Origin: Gordonia rhizosphera NBRC 16068
GTDB taxonomy: Bacteria; Actinomycetota; Actinomycetes; Mycobacteriales; Mycobacteriaceae
Reading direction: 5' to 3'
Assembly: GCF_000298195.1 (NCBI RefSeq)
Contig: NZ_BAHC01000154.1
Coordinates: forward strand, 1 to 64,000
DNA: 64,000 bases
The notes below the pieces were generated by a model. It was not told where the DNA came from and made no database searches. It saw nothing but the letters and a program-made list of their open reading frames with translations. Positions 55,501 through 64,000 of this stretch are shown here, in pieces. The first letter of the stretch is position 1. Every line of letters starts with the position of its first letter. A program made the position numbers and the translations under genes.

Positions 55501-56684
55501 GCGATCTCGCCCGCGTCGCGATCGTCGCGGGACCCGATGCGGGACATGCGTTTCCGGCGTTCTCCCTCGCCGAGCGACTGACCCGGCACGGTATCGCCGC
55601 GGTGGTGTTCACCGGTCGGCGATGGCGTGCGGTGGCCGGTGCGCGCGGCATCGTCGTCGAGGAGTTGCCCGGACTGGCCGCACAGGCCGACGACGATGAC
55701 ACCGATGCCGGGGCGAAGCTGAGTCATCGCGCCGCGCGGATCGCCACCGCGCTGGCTCCGAGACTCGTCGAGCGACGGATCGACCTGGTCGTCTCCGACG
55801 TGATCACCGTGGGCGGAGCGTGGGCGGCCGAACTCGCCGGCATCGCGTGGATCGAACTGTCACCGCACCCGCTGTACCTGCCGTCCAAGGGGCTGCCGCC
55901 GATCGGTGCCGGGCTCGAACCCGGGACAGGACCGGCTGGCCGCCTGCGTGATGCGATGCTGCGCACCGCGGCCCGGCGGTCGTTGCGTCAAGGGGAGAGA
56001 CAACGGGAACGGGCCCGCGGCGGGATCGGGCTGCACGGACGATGCGGGCACCCCGTCGCACGTTTCGTCGCCACCCTGCCCGCCCTCGAGGTCCGGCGAC
56101 CGGACTGGCCGGCCGACACCCATCTCGTCGGGCCATTGCTGTGGGAACCCACCGACGACGTGTTCGAGCGACCCACCGGCCCGGGTCCGCTGGTGCTGGT
56201 CGCACCGTCGACGGCGAGCACGGGGGCCACGGACATGGCCTCGGTGGCGTTGGCCGCACTGTCTGGGGAGGCGCTCGGAATGGCTGTGCGCGTGGTGGTT
56301 TCGGCACTCGAACGCCCCCGGGGGATCACCGGCGCCGACGGCGTGGTCATCGGGTCCGCGCGGCAGGACGAGATTCTCGCCGAGGTCGACCTCGTGGTGT
56401 GCGGTGCCGGCCACGGGATGCTCGCCAAGGCGTTGGCGGCCGGTGTGCCGGTGGTCACCGTCCCCGGCGGCGGCGATCAGTGGGAGCTGGCCAATCGGGT
56501 GCGGCGGCAGGGCAGCGGGTTGCTGGTGCGTCCGGTGGAGGCCGGGGCCCTGGCCTCCGCAGTCGCGACGGTGCTGAGCGACCCCGGTTTCGGCGAGGCG
56601 GCGAGGCGGGCGGCGGCCTCGTCGTCGGCGGTCGTGGATCCGGTGCGGATCGTCGAGGGGTTGCTCGCCGCACGCGATGGGTAG
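55497..56684 (+). CDS. UGT-like glycosyltransferase, probable CTG start (Rv2739c-like)
   Basis: 395 residues of the UDP-glucuronosyl/MurG-like glycosyltransferase fold. [20 protein letters not shown] opens the N-terminal Rossmann domain. [15 protein letters not shown] lies near residue 120 and the nucleotide-binding [19 protein letters not shown] near residue 300. The first ATG/GTG/TTG in frame is GTG 55602, which would lose the opening strand and glycine loop. CTG 55497 overlaps the upstream stop as CTGA and restores the full domain. The acceptor is unknown. The family is firm; the start is inferred. Confidence 0.83.
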   Translation: MSDLARVAIVAGPDAGHAFPAFSLAERLTRHGIAAVVFTGRRWRAVAGARGIVVEELPGLAAQADDDDTDAGAKLSHRAARIATALAPRLVERRIDLVVSDVITVGGAWAAELAGIAWIELSPHPLYLPSKGLPPIGAGLEPGTGPAGRLRDAMLRTAARRSLRQGERQRERARGGIGLHGRCGHPVARFVATLPALEVRRPDWPADTHLVGPLLWEPTDDVFERPTGPGPLVLVAPSTASTGATDMASVALAALSGEALGMAVRVVVSALERPRGITGADGVVIGSARQDEILAEVDLVVCGAGHGMLAKALAAGVPVVTVPGGGDQWELANRVRRQGSGLLVRPVEAGALASAVATVLSDPGFGEAARRAAASSSAVVDPVRIVEGLLAARDG

Positions 56685-56687
56685 GCT
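56682..56687 (+). promoter_or_regulatory. -10 box (TAGGCT) of the DUF3046 gene, leaderless
   Basis: TAGGCT lies 7 nt before GTG 56695, and its TAG is the stop of the glycosyltransferase gene. The spacing supports GTG 56695 over the in-frame ATG at 56677. Confidence 0.6.
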
Positions 56688-56694
56688 GTCGGGC

Positions 56695-56889
56695 GTGCGT
56701 CTGACCGAGTTCACCGAGTTGATCACCGCGGAGTTCGGGGGGCAGTCGGCCGATTCCATCCTGGTCGACCACGTGCTCACCGAGTTCGGCGGGCGCACCG
56801 GCGCGCAGGCGATCGAGGACGGCGTAGACCCACGAGATGTCTGGGTCGCGATCTGCCGGGATTTCGACGTTCCGCGCGAGCGCTGGTAG
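56695..56889 (+). CDS. DUF3046 protein
   Basis: 64 residues: VRLTEFTELITAEFGGQSAD through the ending DFDVPRERW. This small family is found just upstream of recA in actinobacteria, as Rv2738c in M. tuberculosis. Function unknown; the sequence (acidic, one likely helical domain) suggests a soluble protein. GTG 56695 is preferred because of its leaderless promoter. It precedes the recA control region. Confidence 0.9.
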   Translation: MRLTEFTELITAEFGGQSADSILVDHVLTEFGGRTGAQAIEDGVDPRDVWVAICRDFDVPRERW

Positions 56890-56890
56890 C

Positions 56891-56918
56891 CGCGCGCCCG
56901 GACTGCACCGGCCGCGCG
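56891..56918 (+). terminator. Possible hairpin after the DUF3046 gene
   Basis: CGCGCGCCCGG and CCGGCCGCGCG form an 11-bp stem with one mismatch and a 6-nt loop, directly after the stop and before the recA promoters. There is no T-tract. Confidence 0.4.
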
Positions 56919-56932
56919 TGTCACACTTGCCA

Positions 56933-56948
56933 TCGAACACATGTTCGT
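56933..56948 (+). promoter_or_regulatory. LexA (SOS) box of recA
   Basis: TCGAACACATGTTCGT matches the actinobacterial LexA box TCGAAC-N4-GTTCGA at 15 of 16 fixed and spacer positions. It lies 224 nt before the recA ATG and implies induction by DNA damage. Confidence 0.9.
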
Positions 56949-57038
56949 TCATTGTTGGGTACATGACGGAACCGGACTCGGGCCATGCGCGTCTAAGTGG
57001 AACAGCACCACAAGCATGAGAACCGCCCGAGAAACCAC

Positions 57039-57074
57039 GAACCGCTCAACGGAGACGAACCGCTAAACGGAGAT
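57039..57074 (+). repeat. 18-bp tandem repeat in the recA leader
   Basis: CGAACCGCTCAACGGAGA at 57039 is followed directly by CGAACCGCTAAACGGAGA at 57057, one mismatch in 18. It ends at the PafBC-type promoter. It is not a known operator. Confidence 0.8.
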
Positions 57075-57096
57075 TGTCAGACCCTCCGGCTAACGT
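57074..57096 (+). promoter_or_regulatory. PafBC-type (RecA-NDp) promoter of recA
   Basis: TTGTCAGAC, an 8-nt spacer and TAACGT (57091-57096) match the mycobacterial RecA-NDp consensus TTGTCRGTG-N8-TANNNT in 7 of 9 positions of the first block and in the spacing. This element is bound by PafBC and gives LexA-independent damage induction. Confidence 0.75.
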
Positions 57097-57172
57097 GCAG
57101 ATCACGTCAGCCGACAATGTACAGACCCACCATCCGACCGGATGACCGGCGGAGAGTTCGGAGGAGAACCCC

Positions 57173-58216
57173 ATGGCAGCTGCACCTCAGGACCGGGAGA
57201 AGGCCCTCGATCTGGCGCTGGCACAGATCGACAAGAGTTTCGGCAAGGGTTCGGTCATGCGACTCGGAGAGGAGAGCCGCCAGCCGATCGAGGTGATCCC
57301 CACCGGATCGATCGCGCTGGATGTCGCGCTCGGTATCGGAGGTCTCCCGCGGGGCCGCGTCGTCGAGATCTACGGCCCGGAGTCCTCTGGCAAGACCACC
57401 GTCGCCCTGCACGCCGTGGCCAACGCACAGGCGGCCGGTGGCATCGCGGCCTTCATCGATGCCGAGCACGCCCTCGACCCCGACTACGCCGCCCGGCTCG
57501 GCGTGGACACCGATGCGTTGCTGGTGTCCCAGCCCGACACCGGTGAGCAGGCGCTCGAGATCGCGGACATGTTGATCCGGTCCGGCGCGCTGGACATCCT
57601 GGTCATCGACTCGGTCGCCGCACTCGTCCCCAAGGCCGAGATCGAGGGCGAGATGGGTGACAGCCACGTCGGTCTGCAGGCCCGTCTGATGAGTCAGGCA
57701 CTGCGCAAGATGACGTCGGCGCTGAGCAACTCGAAGACCACCGCCATCTTCATCAACCAGCTGCGCGAGAAGATCGGCGTGATGTTCGGCTCCCCGGAGA
57801 CCACCACGGGCGGCAAGGCGCTGAAGTTCTATTCCTCTGTGCGGCTTGATGTCCGGCGCATCGAGACCCTCAAGGACGGAACCGAGGCCGTCGGCAACCG
57901 CACCCGGGTGAAGGTCGTGAAGAACAAGGTGGCCCCGCCGTTCAAGCAGGCCGAGTTCGACATCCTCTACGGCCAGGGCATCAGCAAGGAGGGCTCGCTC
58001 ATCGACATGGGCGTGGCCGAGGGCTTCATCCGCAAGTCGGGCTCGTGGTTCACCTATGACGGTGATCAGCTCGGCCAGGGCAAGGAGAACGCGCGGAAAT
58101 TCTTGCTGGAGAACGACGACATCCGCGACGAGATCGAGAAGAAGATCAAGGAGAAGCTCGGTATCGGAGCGGTGGTCGACGCCGACGACGTCGCCCCGGC
58201 GCCGGTGGAGTTCTGA
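57173..58216 (+). CDS. recA: Recombinase RecA
   Basis: RecA forms filaments on single-stranded DNA, exchanges strands and triggers LexA self-cleavage. The 347-residue protein has Walker [15 protein letters not shown] near residue 67, Walker [15 protein letters not shown] near residue 140, and the DNA-binding loop [20 protein letters not shown]. The acidic C-terminus ends [10 protein letters not shown]. There is no intein, unlike M. tuberculosis recA. GGAGAACCCC precedes the ATG. Two damage-responsive promoters lie upstream, and recX follows. Confidence 0.99.
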   Translation: MAAAPQDREKALDLALAQIDKSFGKGSVMRLGEESRQPIEVIPTGSIALDVALGIGGLPRGRVVEIYGPESSGKTTVALHAVANAQAAGGIAAFIDAEHALDPDYAARLGVDTDALLVSQPDTGEQALEIADMLIRSGALDILVIDSVAALVPKAEIEGEMGDSHVGLQARLMSQALRKMTSALSNSKTTAIFINQLREKIGVMFGSPETTTGGKALKFYSSVRLDVRRIETLKDGTEAVGNRTRVKVVKNKVAPPFKQAEFDILYGQGISKEGSLIDMGVAEGFIRKSGSWFTYDGDQLGQGKENARKFLLENDDIRDEIEKKIKEKLGIGAVVDADDVAPAPVEF

Positions 58217-58236
58217 TCCGCCGAGTCGATTCGACG

Positions 58237-58752
58237 ATGACCACGACATCGGACCCCGGGGAACGGACCGGACCCAGCGCCTGGGATGCCGCCCTCCGAC
58301 TCCTCGGGGTCCGCGCGCGGTCGCGCCAGGAGATGAGGGATCGTCTCGCCCGCAAGGGCTTCGATGCCGAGACGATCGACGATGTGCTGGCGCGGCTGGA
58401 CAAACACGATCTCGTCGACGACACGGAGTTCGCCGCCGAATGGGTGCGTTCGCGGGGCACGAACTCCGCTCGGGGACGCGTGGCGCTCCGGCAGGAGCTA
58501 CGTGCGAAGGGGATCGATGGCGCAACCATCGAATCCGCCCTCGCCGAGGTCGACCCCACCGATGAGCGTGCTGTCGCCGGCGGTCTGGTCGCCAAGAAGC
58601 TCACCCCCGTCCAGGTCGACCAGCTGCGGGAGGACCCGGCGATGCGCGACAGGCTGTTCCGCCGCCTCGTCGGGCAACTCCTGCGCCGCGGCTACCCGCA
58701 GTCGATGGCCATCGACGTGGTCAACGAGGCGCTGGACGCGGCAGCCGACTGA
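58237..58752 (+). CDS. recX: Regulatory protein RecX
   Basis: RecX caps and limits RecA filaments. The 171-residue protein is helical, with AWDAALRLLGVRARSRQEMR, then DDVLARLDKHDLVDDTEFAA and RQELRAKGIDGATIESALAE as its three-helix repeats. It starts 20 nt after recA on the same transcript, probably at a lower level. It is convergent with gluD, with only 4 nt between the two stops. Confidence 0.95.
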   Translation: MTTTSDPGERTGPSAWDAALRLLGVRARSRQEMRDRLARKGFDAETIDDVLARLDKHDLVDDTEFAAEWVRSRGTNSARGRVALRQELRAKGIDGATIESALAEVDPTDERAVAGGLVAKKLTPVQVDQLREDPAMRDRLFRRLVGQLLRRGYPQSMAIDVVNEALDAAAD

Positions 58753-58756
58753 CCGG

Positions 58757-59653
58757 CTACTTCTTCGACCCGAAGTTCGGCATGTTCTCCATCGCCGCGA
58801 GATCGGCGTCCTCGCCATCGACGACCGCCGTCTTGCGGCGCCCGGTACGCAGACGCCTCTCGAGGTAATGGGCCAGCGATGACAGTCCGAAGTTGATGGC
58901 GATCATCACGAGCGCCACGACGACGAGGGCAGGTAGATAATTCCCGTAGTACGACGCCGACTGGATGCCGGAGCGAACCACCTCGACGTAACCGATCGCG
59001 TAGCCGAGGGCGCTGTCCTTGAGCGCGATGACCATCTGCGAGACCAGCGCCGGCAGCATCGCCGTGACCGCCTGTGGTAGCAGGATGCTCCGCATCATCT
59101 GGCCCTTGCGCAATCCCAGGGCCCTCGATGCCTCGGTCTGTCCCTTCGGCAGCGAGTTGATTCCGGATCGCAGGATCTCGGCGATGACCGAACCGTTGTA
59201 GAGCGTCAGGCCGGTCACCACGGCGGCGAAGGCAAGCTGAGACGAGGGGAAGATCGCGTAGTCGGCGTACAGGTAGTAGGCGAAGATCATGAGGATCAGC
59301 ACCGGGATCGCTCGGAAGATCTCGACGAACAGACCAGAGAGCGTCCGCACCCACAGATGATCGGAGAGGCGCCCGACCCCCAGGACCGCGCCGAGCGCCA
59401 AGGCCAGGATGATCGACAGGGCGGCGGCCTTGAGCGTGCCCCACAGTCCGGGCAGGACGTAGGTCGTCCACGTCGTCGACTTGATGAACGGGTTCCACTT
59501 GTCCGTGGTCAGCTGATCGTTGCCGGCCAGGACGACCAGGACGTAGATGGCGATCGCCACCAACACCGCGATGAACACCACCGCGGTGATCGCGTTCCGA
59601 CGTCGTGCTTTCGGGCCGGGTGCGTCGTAGAGGACGGTTGCGTTCTCGCTCAT
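58757..59653 (-). CDS. gluD: Glutamate ABC transporter permease GluD
   Basis: 298 residues, with five to six membrane segments and the polar-amino-acid permease motif [20 protein letters not shown] near residue 165. The N-terminus has a polar cytoplasmic extension, [19 protein letters not shown]. The last 30 residues are polar. ATG 59653 overlaps the gluC stop (ATGA), which shows that a longer frame running into gluC is not a fusion. GluC and GluD form the membrane channel for imported glutamate. Confidence 0.93.
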   Translation of the reverse strand: MSENATVLYDAPGPKARRRNAITAVVFIAVLVAIAIYVLVVLAGNDQLTTDKWNPFIKSTTWTTYVLPGLWGTLKAAALSIILALALGAVLGVGRLSDHLWVRTLSGLFVEIFRAIPVLILMIFAYYLYADYAIFPSSQLAFAAVVTGLTLYNGSVIAEILRSGINSLPKGQTEASRALGLRKGQMMRSILLPQAVTAMLPALVSQMVIALKDSALGYAIGYVEVVRSGIQSASYYGNYLPALVVVALVMIAINFGLSSLAHYLERRLRTGRRKTAVVDGEDADLAAMENMPNFGSKK

Positions 59654-60333
59654 CGCTTCACCGCCAGTCGCTTGGCGAGGTAGCCGAAGACAAACCCTTC
59701 GGTGAGCGTGATGATCATGAAGCCGGCGGCGATGATCACGAAGATCGCCACGATCTGGTCGGAGTACGTCTCGATCTCCTCCTTCATCAGCAGGGATGCC
59801 TCTGCGACCCCGATGACCGAGGCGATGGTGGTGTTCTTCGTCAGGGCGATGAGCACGCTGCCGAGTGGCCCGATCACCGACCGGATGGCCTGTGGCAGCA
59901 CGATGATCCCGAGGACCTGTGGGAAGGTCAGGCCCAGTGAGCGTGCGGCCTCGGCCTGACCGATGGGCACCGTGTTGAAGCCGGACCGCAGCGTCTCGCA
60001 GACGAAGGTCGCGGTGTAGAGGATGAACGCGAGGACCGCGAGCCAGAAGTTGTTGTTCTTGATGAAGTTCGCGTTGTCCGGCGCCAATGCCAGGCCCAGG
60101 TTCTGATAGAGACCGATGGAGCAGAACAGCACGATCAGTGTCAGGGGCGTGTTGCGCACGATGTTCACGTACACCCCGGCGAATCCGCGCATCACCGGGA
60201 CCGGGGACACCCGCATGGCGGCCAGCAGTGTGCCCCAGATGAGCGCGCCGATGGCCGAGAAGAACGTCAGTTTCAGGGTCACCCAGAAGGCGGGCCACAG
60301 CTGTGGCCCCATGTCCGACCAGAGTTCACTCAT
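59650..60333 (-). CDS. gluC: Glutamate ABC transporter permease GluC
   Basis: 227 residues with five membrane segments. The conserved ABC loop is [20 protein letters not shown] near residue 130. It pairs with GluD to form the channel. The stop overlaps the gluD start, so the two are made in matched amounts. It lies 21 nt downstream of gluB. ATG 60333 has AAGGGA upstream at a somewhat long distance. Confidence 0.93.
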   Translation of the reverse strand: MSELWSDMGPQLWPAFWVTLKLTFFSAIGALIWGTLLAAMRVSPVPVMRGFAGVYVNIVRNTPLTLIVLFCSIGLYQNLGLALAPDNANFIKNNNFWLAVLAFILYTATFVCETLRSGFNTVPIGQAEAARSLGLTFPQVLGIIVLPQAIRSVIGPLGSVLIALTKNTTIASVIGVAEASLLMKEEIETYSDQIVAIFVIIAAGFMIITLTEGFVFGYLAKRLAVKR

Positions 60334-60354
60334 GTCCGGTTCGTCCCTTCCTCG

Positions 60355-61380
60355 TCAGCTCAGGCCCGGTGGGCAGGGTGTCGGCTCCGAATCGAGAAAG
60401 CTGAGATTCCCCGGGTCGGGGGTGAACTTGTAGCGGGAGTCCGGCTTGTCGGCGCGCACGATCATGTAGTCCACCTGCTCGTTGCCGATCGAATCGCGCA
60501 GCGCGCGGTCCCAGGGCGACACGCCGTCGGGGCCGGGGACCATCATCGCGTCGAGCGCCTCGTTGACCTTGGTCACCGACTCCGGGAACTCTTTGGCCAG
60601 GCCGACGCCGTAGTACTCCGTCGAGAACGGTGTGCCGGCCGTCTTGAGCGCGTCCTTGACGCACGCGTCCTTCGGATAGACCATGTCGACAAGCTTGAAC
60701 TCGCCCGGAAAGAAGTTGGCGTAGCCGGCCAGGATGACCTCGTCGGTGGTCAGCGCATCGACCTTGCCGCGACGCAGCGCCTCCACACAGGACGAATAGG
60801 AGTCGTATTCCTGGAGCTGCACGGACGGAAGCTGTGCCTTGACGTTCTGGGCCGACGTCGACCCGGTCACCGAACAGAGCTTCTTGCCCTTGTTCAGGTC
60901 GGTGAGGGTGGTGATCGAGTCGTCGTCCTCACGCACCAGGAGACCCTGGTAGTTGATGAGGTATGGCCCGCCGAAGTCGACCTTCTTGGCCCGGGCAGAC
61001 GTGATCGAGTAGGTGGCGGTGATCATGTCCACCTCGCCGTTGTTGATCAGCGTCTCGCGCTGAGCCGACGGGGTTTCGCGCCACCTGATCTCGGGGTGAT
61101 CGACGCCGAGAGAGTCGGCTATGTGGTTCACCACGAACGTCGCGACGGCCGGATCGAAGCCGGTCACCGACTTGTCGGGATTGCGCAGACCCAAGCCGGG
61201 CTGGTCGTACTTGGTGCCGAGTACGACGGTGCCGCTGCGGATCGAATCGATCAGGTTCTTGGGCTCGGAACTGCCACACGCCGCCAGCGCTCCGGCGATG
61301 AGAACAACCGCGAGGGCGAGGATCGAGATGCCGGAACGTCCGTGCGGGCGTCGGCGCGATGTGGCTGGTGCTGCGCCCAT
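60355..61380 (-). CDS. gluB: Glutamate-binding lipoprotein GluB
   Basis: 341 residues. The N-terminal signal ends in a lipobox, AGALAACGSSEPKN, with the lipid-modified cysteine near residue 34. The solute-binding domain has VLGTKYDQPGLGL, TYSITSARAKKVDFGGPYLI and the ATYSI-type ligand loop of family 3 binding proteins. Anchored outside the membrane, it delivers glutamate to GluCD. ATG 61380 lies one base after the gluA stop; a longer frame to 61476 would begin inside gluA and is rejected. Confidence 0.93.
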   Translation of the reverse strand: MGAAPATSRRRPHGRSGISILALAVVLIAGALAACGSSEPKNLIDSIRSGTVVLGTKYDQPGLGLRNPDKSVTGFDPAVATFVVNHIADSLGVDHPEIRWRETPSAQRETLINNGEVDMITATYSITSARAKKVDFGGPYLINYQGLLVREDDDSITTLTDLNKGKKLCSVTGSTSAQNVKAQLPSVQLQEYDSYSSCVEALRRGKVDALTTDEVILAGYANFFPGEFKLVDMVYPKDACVKDALKTAGTPFSTEYYGVGLAKEFPESVTKVNEALDAMMVPGPDGVSPWDRALRDSIGNEQVDYMIVRADKPDSRYKFTPDPGNLSFLDSEPTPCPPGLS

Positions 61381-61381
61381 G

Positions 61382-62158
61382 TCAGTGGCCCAGGATCTTT
61401 CCGAGGAAATCCCGCGCGCGCTCCGATGAGGGATTCGAGAAGAACGTTTCCGGATCATCGTCCTCGACGATCGCACCGTCGGCCATGAAGATGACGCGGT
61501 CGGCAGCCTTGCGGGCGAAACCCATCTCGTGGGTCACCACCAGCATCGTCATCCCCTCCTTGGCGAGGGAGACCATCACGTCGAGCACCTCGTTGACCAT
61601 CTCCGGATCGAGCGCCGAGGTCGGCTCGTCGAACAGCATCACCTTGGGCTCCATGGCCAGAGACCGCGCGATCGCGACGCGCTGTTGCTGACCGCCGGAG
61701 AGTTGGGCGGGGTATTTGTCCTTCTGACTGGCGATGCCGACCCGCTCGAGCAGTTCGATGGCTCGCTTGGTGGCGTCGGCCTTGCTCTTCTTGCGTACCT
61801 TCATCGGCGCCAGCGTGACGTTCTCGAGGATCGTCTTGTGCGCGAACAGGTTGAACGACTGGAAGACCATCCCCACGTCGGCACGCAGGCGCGCGAGGTC
61901 CTTGCCCTCGTCGGGGAGCAGGATGCCCTCGACATAGATCTCACCGCTGTCGATGGGCTCGAGTCGGTTGATGGTGCGGCACAGAGTCGACTTGCCCGAA
62001 CCCGAGGGGCCGAGCACCACCACCACCTGCCCGGCAGGCACCTCGAGATCGATGTCCCTCAGCACGTGGAGAGAGCCGAAGTGCTTCTGCACGTTCTTCA
62101 TGGCGATCATCGGCCGTGACGAGTCCGTCGCGGTGTCCTCGATCGGCGAATCGGTCAT
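61382..62158 (-). CDS. gluA: Glutamate ABC transporter ATP-binding protein GluA
   Basis: 258 residues with all ABC ATPase motifs: Walker [21 protein letters not shown] near residue 50, signature [20 protein letters not shown] near residue 155, Walker [15 protein letters not shown] and the H-loop [19 protein letters not shown]. It powers glutamate import with GluBCD, the same order as in corynebacteria. The ATG at 62158 has a TAGGGT box 6 nt upstream and is probably leaderless; it is the first gene of the operon. Confidence 0.96.
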   Translation of the reverse strand: MTDSPIEDTATDSSRPMIAMKNVQKHFGSLHVLRDIDLEVPAGQVVVVLGPSGSGKSTLCRTINRLEPIDSGEIYVEGILLPDEGKDLARLRADVGMVFQSFNLFAHKTILENVTLAPMKVRKKSKADATKRAIELLERVGIASQKDKYPAQLSGGQQQRVAIARSLAMEPKVMLFDEPTSALDPEMVNEVLDVMVSLAKEGMTMLVVTHEMGFARKAADRVIFMADGAIVEDDDPETFFSNPSSERARDFLGKILGH

Positions 62159-62164
62159 AAATGC

Positions 62165-62170
62165 ACCCTA
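62165..62170 (-). promoter_or_regulatory. -10 box (TAGGGT) of gluABCD, leaderless
   Basis: On the minus strand TAGGGT, a 6-nt spacer and ATG 62158. It is the only visible promoter for the four glu genes and predicts a transcript starting at the gluA ATG. Confidence 0.6.
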
Positions 62171-62240
62171 GTGCCGTCCGCGCGCCACGTCCTGTTCATC
62201 GGCCATCCCGTCGGCGGGGATCGCGATTTGCGCAGGCCCG

Positions 62241-62246
62241 TACCCT
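62241..62246 (+). promoter_or_regulatory. -10 box (TACCCT) of miaB, leaderless
   Basis: TACCCT is followed by 6 nt and GTG 62253. No ribosome-binding site is present, which agrees with a leaderless miaB transcript. Confidence 0.6.
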
Positions 62247-62252
62247 GAATGG

Positions 62253-63793
<1,541 letters not shown>

Positions 63794-63794
<1 letters not shown>

Positions 63795-64000
63795 TGAGTG
63801 ACGCCGGGAAGTTCGCCGCGTACGAGGGTGATCTGCGCAAGGCCGAGCGCAAGGTTGCCGGTGAGATCGATCCGGGGATGCGCGCCGTGGTGGTCGCGGT
63901 CGCGGTCCTGCTCGCGATGGCCTCTCTGGTCCTGCCGCACACCGGCTCCGCCAGCGGCATCGAAGTCCTCACCTTCGCGCCGGACGCGGAGGCCGAACGG
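63794..64000 (+). CDS. Membrane protein, 3' end outside window (Rv2732c-like)
   Basis: 69 residues visible: MSDAGKFAAYEGDLRKAERK, then one hydrophobic segment at about residues 30-50 (MRAVVVAVAVLLAMASLVLP). The gene runs past the window edge. The ATG overlaps the miaB stop, so it is translationally coupled to miaB. The position after miaB matches a conserved membrane protein in mycobacteria (Rv2732c). Function unknown. Confidence 0.7.

Noticed and set aside
57173-58216. Intein in recA
   Set aside because: Reading through the Walker and loop regions shows an uninterrupted 347-residue RecA.
58757-60298. A possible 513-residue GluC-GluD fusion
   Set aside because: The upstream half is gluC read out of frame; gluD has its own ATG overlapping the gluC stop.

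Overview
The window is high-GC actinobacterial chromosome and most likely comes from Gordonia or a close relative in the Mycobacteriales. That call rests on gene order. Interleaved with lineage-specific genes, it follows the Mycobacterium tuberculosis block that runs from infB (Rv2839c) to Rv2732c: infB, rbfA, DHH phosphoesterase, MATE transporter, metallophosphoesterase, pptT, truB, SirR-type regulator, ribF, rpsO, pnp, ald with its Lrp regulator, dapB, thyA-dfrA, thyX, dapA, rnj, ftsK, argA, pgsA, clgR, the PspA-like 35 kDa antigen, a glycosyltransferase, DUF3046, recA, recX and miaB. A PptT-type phosphopantetheinyl transferase, a WS/DGAT acyltransferase and a 13E12/DUF222 HNH protein fit the same group. 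No tRNA, rRNA, CRISPR array, prophage or intact insertion sequence was seen.

Layout. 1-7.6 kb: translation, RNA-turnover and cofactor genes (infB partial, rbfA, nrnA-like, MATE, metallophosphoesterase, pptT, truB), many with stop/start overlaps. 7.7-9.2 kb: an MpaB/DUF2236 protein followed by two small membrane proteins. 9.2-14.5 kb: a manganese/iron-type DtxR regulator, ribF, a palindromic 21-bp repeat array, rpsO and pnp. 14.5-21.1 kb: a CBS/nucleotidyltransferase signalling protein, NRDE protein, ald with a divergent Lrp regulator, dapB and small neighbours. 21.1-42.9 kb: an accessory-rich stretch with a PhoX phosphatase, wax ester synthase, flavin monooxygenase, HNH protein, two LuxR-type regulators, thyA-dfrA, a YcaQ-like DNA glycosylase, a TetR/oxidoreductase pair, HAD hydrolase, FAD oxidase, a secreted tyrosine phosphatase and a PhoD phosphatase. 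43.0-50.6 kb: thyX-dapA-rnj and ftsK. 50.6-56.9 kb: a TerC-family protein behind a predicted manganese riboswitch, argA, pgsA, clgR, the PspA homologue and a glycosyltransferase. 57-58.8 kb: the SOS genes recA-recX. 58.8-62.2 kb: the gluABCD glutamate importer on the minus strand. 62.3-64 kb: miaB and the start of a membrane protein.

The main unusual signals are these. infB carries a 71-bp tandem triplication of its 3' end and a locally frameshifted stretch near its 5' edge in this window. Two genes appear to start at CTG inside a CTGA stop/start overlap. Twelve genes have a TANNNT hexamer 6-7 nt before the start codon, the signature of leaderless transcripts. One of these drives an 18-codon leader peptide coupled to pgsA. 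recA has both a LexA box and a PafBC-type promoter. Start codons given here are reasoned choices; where the choice is weak the entry says so.
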